DNA from: Opisthocomus hoazin
Taxonomy: Eukaryota; Chordata; Aves; Opisthocomiformes; Opisthocomidae
Reading direction: 5' to 3'
Length of the DNA: 64,000 nt
NCBI RefSeq assembly: GCF_030867145.1
Contig: NC_134417.1
Location: 9,711,577-9,775,576, forward strand
In this document: positions 23,681 through 43,615 of the stretch, piece after piece
Layout: each line of letters opens with the position of its first letter
Position numbering within the stretch: position 1 is the stretch's first letter
Notes under the pieces: generated by a model
What the model was told of the DNA's origin: nothing
Database searches by the model: none
Seen by the model: only the letters and a program-made list of their open reading frames with translations
Position numbers and translations under genes: made by a program

Positions 23681-26600
23681 CTATACTATGCAGAAGTAAA
23701 GGAAAACTGCTTGCAATTCTGCTCCTCTCACACACCTAGATAAGACTGTTTAATCCAGTCCTCAGCAAAGCTGTCTCAGTGACAGTATCTCAAATTCAAT
23801 TCACCGTGGACAAAGTTGTACTTGTCTGAGTCACATACATAGCATTTCCCCTAAAAGGAGAGGCAAATGGTGCATAATCTGAGAGTAGGTATGCAGGGTA
23901 AGGAGGAATGACATTGATCAAGGAGGTTGTTAGACAGGAATTGTGCTGTAAACATTTTTCACCTTTGTAATGTCAAAGGAAAATAACAAATTCAGTGTCC
24001 ATTGCCACCTCGTTTGCATAGCTTACAGTAGGACAATGACTTTTGGATTTGCTGGCCCGGGAAGGCTTTTTTATTTTGACTTCATGTTATAGGTTAAGTA
24101 ACTGGAATAGAAGAGACCTATGTAATGGAAACTTTTTCAGAGCTATGCCATTGCTGCTGTTTTCGGGTTAGAATAGTAGCAAAATCTTCCCACACTCCTG
24201 ACTTTTTTTTTCTTTAGAAGAGAATTCTGGCAAAAAATCAATTTTTTAAAATTTCTTTTTGGTCACTAGAAAGCCTTGAAATACTAATATGAGATTCTCC
24301 TGATAATGGAGGAAAAAGCATTGCCATTACAGTCCTGCAAAATATGTAAGTTAGGATGAAATTTCCATTAAACAAAGTATACTCTGAGTGTTGAGTCAGA
24401 ATTGGTCTATGTAGATTTGTAGGCAGAGGCACACAATGCCATCTGTTTTGAAAGGATTTTGAATGTTTAATCTAGATAAGAAAAGGGCTAAATACCACTG
24501 TAATTTTTGGGCTGTGCTGCTTATTTAATCATGGGTTTTGATCTCTTAGTGGTCCGAAATGGTTGATGGCACCTGAGAATAAAAAGCTCAGAAATGCCCA
24601 TAATTTCTGCCCACTACTCCACAGTCACCTACTTTAAGTGAAAGATGTCCATTAGATGTGGTTTTACTCTGCTCAAGAGATTTTCCTGGCTTCCTGTGCC
24701 TCACTTAAGTTGGATCTGATTGCATTTTTAATTAAATTATTTTTCAGTTGGAAAATGTTGATTCACAGAAGCCAAAACATTTTTGGGAAATGTGCTGATT
24801 TGTAATTTCTTTCATCAGGTTGACTGTCTGGCTTTCAAAAAAGATTCTATTTTGGTTCTTAGAAACCAGAAGTAAGTTCAGGCAAACCACAAGTCTATTT
24901 CACGTGCTTCCTTTTGATCCTCTTTCCCAGGGATTACAGAAAGGATTAATTATTTAAGGTTAATATTTAGTCTTTGAAATGTCTCATTGCTCTGTTTAGC
25001 TGACAGGATCTATTTTGTTATGGGGTCATCTGTTCTGTCTGAAATCAAAAAATACTCCAAACTGTGCTTTCTCAGCCCTTTCCCCTCCCGTTCCAGGGCA
25101 GCAACTTAATCTCTTCTTTCCTTTTACAAGTTGCATATCAAAAACGTGGGAAAATGGAGTCAAGTGTGTAGTAATATAAACTCTGCATTTCCCTTCTGGC
25201 CTGTTAGTACACTCTTTCTGGAAATGTTGGTGTCTTCTCTCTTACACTTTTTTCTTTAACTTAGAAAGCAAGAGTAAGGCAGAGGCCACTTAACAACTTT
25301 CCCATATGAAATCTCTCGTTGATTTGTTTCTGTTTGGTGCCCCCTTACCATTCACTTGTCCTTTGGCTTGTTCTTGTAAATAAGATTGTGTTGCAGTTTC
25401 TTCGTATCTGGATGGGTAACAGCAGTTGCATCAAATCTTTGTTTTTAATGACACCTGAGGTTTCTTCACCCCACACTCACAACAAATCAAATGCTACTGA
25501 TAGCAGGAAAAAAGTCTGAATCCCATTCCCAATTTGTTGTTGGCTCTATGCTTTTTTGGTAGGTTTTTGCTTTGAAATATTTCCAGAAAATAGCAGTACC
25601 TGGCCTTAAATGTGTAAATTCAAGGCAGACAAAGTTGTTCCTGTTTACTTCTCACGTTTACACTGAAACAATGCTAGACACACCATTATTGATATTTTGT
25701 GTTATCCTGAGTATTTATGAAAAAAATCATTTACTTTTTCTATTGGTATGGCTGGGCAAAAAGCTACTTGGTGTTTCAGGGCTGTTCTGCAGACAGATGA
25801 TTGTTTTACAGAAAGATGTAATTTTGTGGTTGGCCTTTACTGGTGCCAGGCCCATTTTCCAGGAAATTGAGGACGTTCAGTTTTGCAGGAGTTTTACATT
25901 GGAAGATGTGAATTGTAACTTCCATGGCATTGTTGATTATTATTTTCTGGATGGGATTAGTTTAGCAAGTACTTGATGGAGTTTAGATGACAAAGAAAAA
26001 CACTTTAATGTTGAAGATATGCCATAGTAATGGAATTCTTAAATACAGATTGAGGAAACTTGGTCTTACAAAAGGGCAAAAGGCCTGATCTCACAGGTGG
26101 TTTGGTCTGTTTCTGACTTCATGAACTGGAGTTGCCTCAAGAATTCAAGGAACTGTAAATTCAACCGACTCACATCTTTGCAAGGCTGCCAGAAAGCAGT
26201 GCTTTTAGCACTTCTGTATGTGATGGCATTGGTTTGTATGCCTATAGACTAAGAAAACACAGTTCTTCCACCCAGTATTTTATCAGCTGTAATATATAAA
26301 ATGTGAGTCATTTTCAGTTGGTGTAACAAGTAAGACAGTAATTCCAAACAAAAGCCAGTCACACTGTACTAATCACTTAACTCTGGTGAGCAGAGTGCAG
26401 TTTTTTTTTCTGAAGGGTAGCCTGTGTACAAGATGTACTTAATTAGTTTTCATCAGAGCTATGGATTCTCTATTTGAGGATTATAAATAAGCCAGGAAAA
26501 CCTGGCATAGCTGAACTGCTGTGTGTGAGCTCAGTGCTCAAAACGGTGCCAAGGTGCATATAGATACCAAACAATACCATTGTAAATTTACTGAGAAATC

Positions 26601-29600
26601 TTGTGGTGAAAATAAAGGTTAAACTATGATTTAGGATTCATTTTGTATACTTCTCCCTTCTTCTATCTGGATATTGGTTACAGAGCTCTTGTTCTCCCTA
26701 GCGTGCCAGCATTTCAACTGATGATGGTTCATGATGGGCATACTATAAAATGCTTAAGTGTATTTTGAGAGTTGAAATGACTAACAAATGCAATATATAT
26801 GAATGTGATATATTTGTAATGAATTTGACACACAAAAAAATAATTACAGTAGTGTGGAGAATGTGGTTTGACCATAAGGATGCCAGGGGATCTTAAGCTA
26901 TTAAGGCTAAAGCTCTGTCCTTAATTCACCCTGTCATTTCTAGGTACTAGAGTACATGACACCAAATGTAATCTACTGTCTCACATCTAGTGTAAAAAAA
27001 AGAAAAAAAAAAGTATAATGTGAAGTATATTGAGCAAAAGGAATCTGCTGTGAACAGAGCTTCATGCTACAGTTTTCACAGAATATATTTAGGATGGGGA
27101 TTCACAATTGGTTGGGGGTTTTTGTGCATAAACTCTTTGTAACACTGTAAAAAAAATGTCCTGCAGAATTATTCAGTGTAGTTAAGAGTGCAGAGTATTT
27201 AGAATGACATATTAGAAAACAGGTACTTAGGAGAATGTAATGGCTCAAGATAACAGAGAAATCTGTTTTTTGCCTCATTTGAGCTGTGTATATGTATTGT
27301 GTAAATCCATAGAGTTATATTCAAGGTGATTAGCTAGGATTTAGTTCTGTGTGGGAGCAGGGGGAAAAGGTCTAATGGAAATGTTGACAGACCATTAACT
27401 AGAGTATCACTAATGGGTGCTATAATAGATAGAGATATTTTTAATTGTAAAGGGGTTAATTGGTATTCCTCATTTGCATTCCTTTCTTCCTGAGTGGTGG
27501 CAATTTGAGCTCATCCGTTGATAGGAATGGCTATTATACTGAGACAGTATAAAGAATCACAATATTTTCTCCAAGAAAATAAGCAGGAGGGAAAACCAGA
27601 AATATGTTAAATGACATAACATGTTTAGCCAGCTATAGCTGTGGAGAAAACTGATTTTCCTGAGAGTTTATTTAGGGAGTGCCAACACGGAGTTATTGTT
27701 TCCACAGTAATTAAAAGAATTTGATTTTTTTTTTAATTGCTGTATGTCTGTGTATGGGAAAAATAGCTCACATTGGTCAAAGTGTTTACATGACTTACAT
27801 GTTGCTGCAAACTTCAACCCTTTTCTCTGTGGAAATAAGGATTTTATGAATGTAAGAGAGAAGGTACTGCTCTTTCCTTTTCCTCAATCTGAGGTGGTGA
27901 GGGAAGTGTTTACACAGCCTATATCTAGACACCTGGGCACCTAAAATGAGGCTTATATCCCTAAACTGGTGGGAACAAATTGAGCTTCTGCTCCCTGTTG
28001 CCCTCGTGGGAGCTGAGTTGGTTGGTGACCAGAGGAACTGGTCAGCTGATGCCAGCCGAGGCTACCAGGTTACCTCTCACCTAGTCACCAGCCTGTTCTG
28101 TCCTCTCATGCTTTTTAACCTTGGATCATTGTGTGGGGTTTAAGCCAGGAGCAGCTAACGAGGGCTGGGGGAGCCTGGCCGCATGCTGCTGGGGCAAGCT
28201 GCTGGCAGTGACTTCTGACTTCATGACAGTCAGCCTCCATCATCTGCCCACAGCTCTCCACGCTTGGAATGGGCTCCAGGGGCTGATGATCTCCAAACGC
28301 TGGCTGCCTATGGACCATAATGAAGCTTAGAGCCTACCCAGTACCTTACGTAGTTACTGTGTCTCTGAGTGTGACTTGCTGATTTGGATGATGTGAAGAG
28401 CACAAGGTCACTAGCCTCCCTTCACACTAAAAATCTCCCATACAAAGCCTACCTTTTCCACCAGAAGTCATTGTTCTTCAACTCTAGAGTTAGTGAGACA
28501 ATCTTTGTCTCATTAAGAAAAGCAAACCAAGAAACAAACACACATCCATGCCCTCAGTTTCTTCTTTTCTGCTGTGGCCATCTCTTCTTTGGCTTAAGGT
28601 CGCCTTAACCCCATTCTCAATTTTCTTTCCTTGTTGTTGCCTGTTGCTCCTCCTTTTTTCTCCCTAGTCCTCACTGAGCTGTGCATGCTCTCTCTAGGGA
28701 TCTAACAGCTTTTTCATCCAAACTTCACTTGCCCTCCTGTCCCATCCTAAATTGTGTAGCAACAAATATTTCGTGCGGATCTTTATTAAATACTGAAAAC
28801 AAACACATTTGAAAAATATGTTATACAGTTGTGTTGTTTGTAAAGCTTACATGTATTTTACTGAACAAATAGTGTCTTTCAGTTTCTTTAGAACGTTAAC
28901 GCCTTAAAGAATTTAGCCAACAACAACAATTTGCTCTTAAATACCATTTTAATGTACATAGCAGAACTATATTATTTAATAGAGGAATCTGCCAATTTGC
29001 CAGTCCTGAAGTACAAACTGCAATTTCTTCTCTGAGTCTTTCCAGTCTTTCAGTATTTACCATGCCTGTAATTAGTGGCCCAAATGCTTTTCTGATGAAA
29101 GTGAGCAACCCTGGCTTTCCCCATCTTTGCCCATTTCCTAACTAGATGGGACTGACTTGCCTGTAGTGCTGAAGAAAATTTGCAGATTATATTAATGAGT
29201 GCAAATAGGAGACTTCAAATTTCAAGAAAGTTTCTCAACTCCCATTCCCAGACCTCTTGCTCCAGACTTTATGGTGGGTCACTTGTATTGATTTGGTGAT
29301 CTGTGGGGTTCCAGGCACTTTTTTTTCTTTCTTTCCCCAGAGTTCAGAAATGCCATGAGGCTCACTGGAGCTTCTTGTTCACAGCTGAGTCTCTGAGTAG
29401 CTCAGATGAAAGCAAGGAGTTGGCTTCTCCTGAATGAGACCCAACTGGCCTGCGTTCCATCTACTGGGCCGTGCTGGGTCTCTGCTGCTCACTCATTACA
29501 TAGGCAGGGTGGTCCTCTCACAAGTAATAACATCCATGTGGTGCCAAAATCCCAGGCTAATTCTCAGCTTGATCGGTTTCCCAATCTGCCTCACCACACG

Positions 29601-30887
29601 GCCAAGCAGCATTTGTGCCAGCATAAGGCCAGAGGAATAGCTGTGGGTGGGAGCAAAGCAGAGCTGCATTCTTGAGTCTGTTTTTTTAGCTGCAGTGCTA
29701 GCTCACACAAATTTGAAATGCCTGGAGACGGTCAGGTTCTCCAGTAAAGCACTTTGAGACTTGCACACAGAGTCACATTTGTATACTGCGTACATACCCT
29801 TCTCTGCCTGCCTTAAAGTAATTGAGTGGTTGCATGTACTTGTCACAGTTATTGTGGAGTTTCTAGGGCAGAGAGGACTGCCTGTCAGCTCCCCGACTGC
29901 CTGCAGGATTTTGTTTGCTCCTGGAGGCTCCAGCAGGCCAAGTCTCAGTGCAACAGCTTTGGCATGTGTGCTGCTTGGGCACCGGAGTCATTCAGATGAT
30001 AGAAACTTAAAGCACACTACTGTCTGTAGCATAAGGACTTTTCACTTTAAAAGTCACTGACCACTTTGGCAGGGATACCATTCTCACGCTGTGAAGTGCC
30101 CTCTGCATTGTGTAGTGCAAGGAAGTGATTGGGTTGAAAAGAACACCCTCCTCTTTCTTTTTTTTTTTGATTCCCCCTCATTCCCACCCAAAATTATTTC
30201 TGTTCTGGATCATTTCCATGACCCAGTTCCCTGCAAGGCCACACAAATAGGAATGAACAACAGGGTGAGGGGGTGACAAGCAAGCTTAAACTGCCTTGCC
30301 TTCCTACTCCATAGGCTAAACAATGCTTCTTTGGGACTAGAAAATGGAGGTTACGATAGCAGAAATACAGCGTAGTGTGAGCGCAACCATACTGACACAG
30401 CTAGGTTTATCCTTGAATACTAAAACCACCTACTACCCCCTGTATGAGCTACAGTTTTGCTAGTAGAACTCCATCTATGTTGGAGGTTTTTGCCAGCATC
30501 CACTATGCTATAAATACAAATGCCTGTATTTGGGACCTGACTGTAGAAATGTATCTTTACCAGCTTTAATTGATTTTAGCTAGGAGCTAACTGGCTCCAG
30601 CAGAACTACTTACAGCTTAACATTTCTGTTGAAAATGTATCATTTAGTAATTAATGGGTTTGGAAAACAGCCAGAATCTTTCAATCTAATTCAGTTTAAG
30701 AAAAAAGAATCAATTGACTCTTTTTTTTGAATGGTAAATACAATGAAATATTTTACAAAAAATCATGGTTAAAAATAACCCAGTTGCACCAGCTGTCATG
30801 TAGGATAAATCACTTGAATCAGGACATGATCTTTGTGATTTGTGGTCTATGCAAATTAGTACAGGGTTTTGATCCACATTTTGTATT
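23681..30887. other. Non-coding sequence between repeats
   Basis: AT-rich unique sequence with no recognised exon or RNA gene. It contains the longest non-repeat open frame of the window (25572-25976, plus strand, 134 codons but with a TTG start and the first ATG about 33 codons in). It also contains an A-rich stretch at about 26994-27012. Confidence 0.55.
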
Positions 30888-30928
30888 CAGGCAAAGTTCC
30901 CTGTGGACTTCAATGGGAATTTTGCCTG
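30888..30928. repeat. Inverted repeat in a likely ancient amniote interspersed repeat
   Basis: Two 14-base arms, 30888-30901 and 30915-30928, are reverse complements at 13 of 14 positions around a 13-base loop. The arms read CAGGCAAAGTTCCC and GGGAATTTTGCCTG, and the loop contains GACTTCAAT. I recall this arrangement, in which GACTTCAATGGGA is followed by TTTTGCCTGAG, as a recurrent motif of old interspersed repeats in reptiles and birds. I cannot assign a family name. The flanks up to about 30952 may belong to the same element. Confidence 0.6.
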
Positions 30929-30952
30929 AGCAATAACAGCAAAATTGGTCCC

Positions 30953-33900
30953 ACGTGAAAAAAATTGGTCACTGGGGAAAATTAGGAGATTTTTCTTAAA
31001 GGCACAGATGGCAGTTAAGCATTTAACTTTAATTGGCTTTTTACATGACTGAGGACCCCTCTACTGTTGTACTGTTAGGATAATCCCCCTCAGTACTCTG
31101 AAAAGAGAAATGTATACGACGGTGGTGGATAGTCAGTAGCTGGGAGGGACAGGGCCAGTGTGCTCCAGGGAAGTGAAAGGGTGCTACAGAGAGATGTGAA
31201 CTAGCTGAAACAAATGCCAAGATGGAGATGGAGCAATGAGAGCTTTCTTTACTCTTACTCTGAGTGTAGTTTTAGTTGTTGTGGAAGCACTGTATGTATG
31301 AGGAGGGAGAGAGGGGCAAAAGGAGCCAAATACGACTGGGAGAAGGAGCAACTGCAGAATTTCCAGGTTTTTAGGAATGCTTGAGGGGAAAAGACACGAA
31401 TGTTAAAGCTTATCTGGGGCATGTAATGAAATAATTTGGGAAAAGTGGCCTCAAAGGCTCTATCTAGTATTTCAGCATGTCATGTTGAAAAGTAATTGCG
31501 AAGAGATTGCTAGGTTTTCACTTTGCTTAGCATGATCATAGACAGAGACTAAGAGCACAAACAAACCAAATCTGAGAAAGTTGCGTAAGGTCAAGGTTAT
31601 GCTGAGCACTGCACTTGGTTTTCGATGTAGTTTGTTTTCTATGCCTTTTCCTCAAATTAACCCACTGCCATTTAAAAATATTTATTATCTCAGGTTTAAA
31701 TCCAAATAAATATCTAAGCAGCTTTTTACACGCCTGCACATTCAGTGCAAAAGGCACATCACGATGATTGCTAAACCAAGACTTATGGTGAAGCATAGGT
31801 AAGATTGTCATTGAAAATTTCAGTTGCCTCACTCATATGTGAAAATGATGATTGTGAGTAAACTATTGTTTCATCATGAAATGAAGACAGTTATCTTGTT
31901 TCTAAGAGTTGGGAGTGATTAGAACCAGATACCAGGTGCTGGAGTCAAGAAAAGCCAAATGCAAGTGCTGGAAAGGTCAAAGATAGTAACAAGGCCAAGG
32001 TTAAGAGATATGGCCAGAGATCAGGCAAGGAATCCGTACTGCAAGGGGTGTGAAGTGACTAGAGCAATTGCATACTGGCAGAAATAGAAACTAAGAGTCA
32101 GGACTAAGCATATAGGAGGCAGGAAAAAGTAACTGAATCTAAGGAGGCAGGGAGAAAGAAGCAAACAACTTTAGCTTATCTTAGCCAAGGGTTGTGTTAA
32201 TCAGCCAAAACCAGCATCTCAATGGCCTTGTATTCGTAAGTGTGGGTGAACTGCCAACCCTTTGCTTCCCCTGTGATGAGTCTGACTTGGTAAGCCTTTG
32301 GTCTTGACGAAATCTGTCTGATAGGAACTATGTATCATTTTGTTGCTGCATGGCCAGTGGCCTCTCTCTCTTCTCATTCACTGGGATGCAGAGTTTGGGT
32401 ACGGGGAAACAGGTTCATGCCGCACTCTCCTTGGTCATGAATTTCCAGGCTTAAGTCCTCCATTTCTGGTTATAATTTCAGGTTTTTTAGCTCTTATGGA
32501 GTGTCCTTTCATGGAACTCTTCATCTGTGGCCTGGAGGTCAGATGTAAAAATCCGTCATTGGACTGCCTTCTCAGGAGAAGCTTCAAATGACCTGGGGGA
32601 TGGTGCATTCAAAGTGGAGAAATCTGTCCTTTCTGACTCTCATAAATGCAACTAATTACATAATGGTTCCTGGACCAAGTCAGGTGTTACCAGGTTCAAA
32701 CCTGGAAACAAAGGAGTTTCCTTTTCTTGGAGAGCCTTCCTCCTCCATTCACCAACCAAATAAACACTGAGTCAATAACACTGAACTCTAATCTATTTGT
32801 TCTCAAGCTTGCCTTACTTCAGGGACAGGCAGACAGTCTTTCTCAGTCACTAAGTGTCTAGTTAGCATCTTAAATTGAATATTCTCTTCCTCTTGAAAGC
32901 CCTTTGTCTCTCCACTGCCTGCAGTCTTTAGACCTTGCAAATCCACTTGTCTCTGAGCCTGAAAGGGCTTGTCATCCTCTTGGCAAAGAAGCCTCCTGCA
33001 GAGGTCTGCCTTCTCCCTATTTTACAGTGTGTGCTTCCAGCCCACTTACAGCAAGGCCAGGCAGAGGCTGTGGTATCGTGCAACAGTTGTAAGACCGGGT
33101 AGTTGCCAGTGTGCATTTCCAGAGCAGATTGCTCGTCTCCTCTTTTCCCAGCATCCAAATGCCAACCTCCAGTCAAGTGACATCTTTCCTTGTCTTTATG
33201 TATATTTATGTTACATACATGTGTGTGAGTGTGTACAAACACATAAATAAACAAATGAAATGGGTTCTTCTATGTGCTATGTAATGAAGCCTTGCACAAA
33301 TTTTTAAGAAATTCAAAGTGAGTGCAAATAATGTACATCTACCAGAATTCAGTGTGATTGTAATCTCCAGGAAGGACCTGGAGCAAAGGAGATGGGGAGA
33401 GGGGATTCACAACTAATATGAGGAATGAATGGCTCTCCACTTCTAGCTGTCTGGAGACCAAGAAGCCAGGTGTAGACCTCTGCAATGTGAGAGCACAGGT
33501 GGTAATTTGTGGAGGTGCATATATTTGTACTGCTTAGGCCTCTTTTATGACTAAGGAGAGAAAGCCAGTCGCAGCTTCATTAAGGTTGTCACTAAACATG
33601 TTCAAAGATGATCATAGCACTGTTGTGTAAGAAACTTGGGGAAAAAAAAGACAAAACAGGTTACCTGGGTTTTGATCTAGCTCTTCTGCCATCCCTGCAG
33701 AAAGACCCATGATTGATTCTGTAGGTGCTTTTTCCTGGGTCTATGCTACCTGGCTGTGCAGGCAGATAAGAGACTTTTCTGTGATTTAACCAGTAGTGGA
33801 ACGGCCTACCTTGCAGCACTCGTGGTATTTCCCCAAGTGCCCTTCCCACAGTGCTACTGGAAGGAAAGATGGGCATTTCTTTCCATAGCTGATGGAGATA

Positions 33901-35690
33901 AAGTCCCCAGGAACCTTGGTGCAAGAATGATAAGGTGTGGAAATTGACAAAAGTTGCAAGAACATACATATTCTGGAAGATGATTGTATCTGGGTTAGTT
34001 CAATTACTGGAATGAGCCATGTGGTGAAGGCATAACCAAGTGTTTCACGCTTATGGATTGAGATTTGTAGTTCTTCAAATTGCTTATGAAGCTGTAATGA
34101 CTTTAGAGTGATTATCTTTGTTAATGTAATGTGGAAAGAGATCTGACTGGGCAATATCTCTATTTTCAGTGCATGACTTGGGGTAGAGATAGGGAAGGTC
34201 TGAAATTCTGGAGGAGTATTGGAAATAAGAGGCTATTATGTGACAAGAATCTCCAGCTGATGAAAATCAAAGAATTCCCCAATTGCCACACAGCCACAGC
34301 TCTTCTTAAGGTAACCTTCAAGGAAGGAAAAATTCAGAAGCAGAGCTGTGGGCTAGCCTCTGGGCTAGGGAAAGCACTCTCCTTCCAGGACTGCCTCCAG
34401 TTCTTCTATACGGTTGGTACTTCCTTTCCAGATCTCTTTCCCTAACAAAAAGAAAACCCCTCCAGATCTTCAAATCCACTTCTTCTGTCTTTGTAACCCT
34501 TCTTAAAGAATCGTTTTGAAATGGTCTCTTAGACATGTTACGTGGAAGCTTCCACTGCACTGTTTCATAGGGTTGCAAAAGTCTGCTGGGCCCTGCACTA
34601 TTACAGTGAGCAGCAAGTGAGTTATGAGTGATTAGGAGAGAGAGTTTTAGGAGGGGGCTTTTTACAGGCGATGGTTCCAATGTTAGTATTTGCCGCTGTT
34701 GCATGAAAGGAGGTCACCATGTTTTGCCATGTGTCTAGGTGGCTACCTTGAGTGCTCCAGTTGGAAGGTAGTGAATCTGCAGGAAGTTCTCCTGCACTCT
34801 GTCAGAGAGGTCTTATTTGTGTACTAGCCTTGATTTCAAAGCAACACATGTTCACATGTGAAGGACTTTATTCCATGATGCTAATTTCTGTTACTCGTTT
34901 TAGAAATAAATGCAACTGTTCTTGTAACATTAGAATAAAGATTTATGCAAGAGAAAAATATGCCTGTAACTCAAGAAAGGAGGAAGAATGAAATGGTGTT
35001 TAACAACGGGGTAAAGCATTCAGTGTGCCCTCAGACATTTCCCCTTTTACTGGCTTTTGCGCAGGGAATGAATGCTTTTGCTTTGTGTCCAGGCTGCTGG
35101 TTTAGGGGAGAGAAAGCAAAATTGCACATATTCTGCAAGGAGGAGCTATAACACAGATAGATCCAGTTCAGAAACAAGGAAATGCTTTCTTCCAAACCAT
35201 TACATTCACAGATTCTGGATGAGCGTAAAACCGTGTAGTTTCACCCTGAATGCTTTTCAGACAGAATGCTTCTTTCCCGAGTGCACATCTCATATCAGTA
35301 TAAGTAAAATGGCATAAATGTCATGCTCATTCTGTCCGAGTAGCATAGTTTTGTTCTTGTGCAATGGGAGCAGGTGGTGGGAGGTTGTTTGGATGAGGTT
35401 AAGAAGCTCCTCCCCTCTTTCCCCAAGCAGCAGTCTCATCTGCGTCAGCAGTAATTGTGTGCCTTGCACTGCTTTTCAGTGAGGGTGAGTGCAGAAGATA
35501 CGTCAATCTGAGGTATCAAACTGAGGCTTAGATGTTGCTTTTGTGGAACAAAAGTGGCTGCTCATTTCCTTGAGCCGTAACACGGGCTAAGGGTGAACTT
35601 ACACATTCTCCGTGGAAGAACAATTTGTTTTTGGGAAGGGAGAAGGAGGGGGGAAGGGCGTTGCTTCATATTCTTTCCTACCTATAGACT
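30953..35690. other. Sequence upstream of the second CpG island, no gene seen
   Basis: Unique AT-rich to mixed sequence. Open frames reach 128 codons (34318-34704, minus strand), without recognisable domains or paired splice signals. No repeat family was identified by eye. The last few hundred bases lead into the CpG-rich promoter and may contain proximal regulatory sites. Confidence 0.5.
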
Positions 35691-35759
35691 AAACGTGTGG
35701 TACCGTGCTGTTCACGCAGATATTTTTTTTCTTCCGCCGGATTATTTGCTAATCGGCCT

Positions 35760-36013
35760 TCAGAGAAGTGGAGATACGCGAGAGACTGTCGCCCAGCCAG
35801 GCGGCCGAGCCCAGCGGCCGGGCCCCGGGAGCCGAGGACCGCAGCAGCCGCCGCTGCCCGGCTGCGGGCGCGCCCCCGCGCCTCGCCCCTCGGCCGGTCC
35901 ATGGGCCTGGCGCGGGGGAGCTGTCCGAGGTGCTAGGATGCCGGCTGCGCGCGGGGTCGGGGCAGCCGGATCGCAGCGGGAGCGGAGCCCCACAGCCCTG
36001 CCGGCACCCGAAG
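35760..36013 (+). other. Probable 5' untranslated first exon (start approximate)
   Basis: The right end is set by the donor CCGAAG|GT at 36014-36015. The left end (transcription start) cannot be fixed and is placed at the island edge. An ATG at 35938 has A at -3 and opens 25 codons plus one base up to the donor, starting MPAARGVGAAG. It is not in frame with the start at 43409: direct splicing to 43372 would end it at a TGA (43411-43413) that overlaps the main ATGs. I therefore read it as an upstream open reading frame. An alternative N-terminus is possible only if an unseen exon restores frame. Confidence 0.55.
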
Positions 36014-36030
36014 GTAGGCTTGCTCTTTGT
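35760..36030 (+). promoter_or_regulatory. CpG island promoter of the main plus-strand gene
   Basis: A compact block with very high G+C and dense CpG lies in otherwise AT-rich DNA. It ends at a good plus-strand splice donor, CCGAAG|GTAGGC, after 36013, which gives the direction of transcription. No TATA box is evident close upstream, although a T-rich stretch lies around 35721-35732. A (GA)7 tract follows at 36111-36124 in the presumed first intron. This is the likely start of the gene whose first coding exon lies at 43372. Confidence 0.8.
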
Positions 36031-36110
36031 TTGAGAATCCCTGATTAATCTACAGCAGCAGCGGCAGACTGAGGCAGCCGGAGAGAGCAAGCCTGCCTGT
36101 AATCACGGGG

Positions 36111-36124
36111 GAGAGAGAGAGAGA
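36111..36124 (+). repeat. (GA)7 simple repeat
   Basis: Perfect GA dinucleotide run just downstream of the CpG island, in the presumed first intron. GA tracts near promoters can bind GAGA-type factors, but no function can be shown here. Confidence 0.8.
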
Positions 36125-36260
36125 CGATGCCACAAGCTAGACTGCCTCCGACCTCCTGTATCTAAGTGGCAATGAGAGAGCGAGCGTCTTTCCTGCTGCA
36201 AGAAGCCATTTGGATGGGATGTTTTCTATTCCTCATATTCCCTTCTTTTTGTCTCCACAG

Positions 36261-36340
36261 AACATATTCAAATGAGGCACCTTAGAAATCTCTGTGTTAG
36301 TGCATATGATGGTGCTGTAATCTTCTATGTTGTAAAGTGG
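36261..36340 (+). other. Possible alternative second 5' exon
   Basis: A strong acceptor, with the pyrimidine-rich tract TTCTTTTTGTCTCCACAG, ends at 36260. A consensus donor GTGAGA begins at 36341, which defines an 80-base exon 247 bases after the first donor. If included, the upstream frame starting at 35938 stays open through all 80 bases. It then runs on into the coding exon at 43372 and stops at 43420-43422, after the main start codon. The exon has its own ATG (36273) in that same frame. No transcript evidence is available, so this rests only on splice signals. Confidence 0.35.

Positions 36341-43615
<7,275 letters not shown>

Noticed and set aside
23495..23743. Open frame of 82 codons on the plus strand
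   Set aside because: It is antisense to the CR1 fragment at 23472-23680 and shares its start region with the antisense frame of the other CR1 copy, so it is not a gene.
32690..32707. tRNA-like B box (GGTTCAAACC) suggesting a tRNA gene
   Set aside because: The flanking stem leaves a six-base loop instead of seven, and there is no A box or acceptor stem upstream. It is a short palindrome only.
35593..36048. 151-codon frame over the second CpG island as a main coding exon
   Set aside because: The frame crosses the likely donor at 36013 and owes its length to high GC content. It also does not join in frame to the coding exon at 43372. Only its upstream-frame role is kept.
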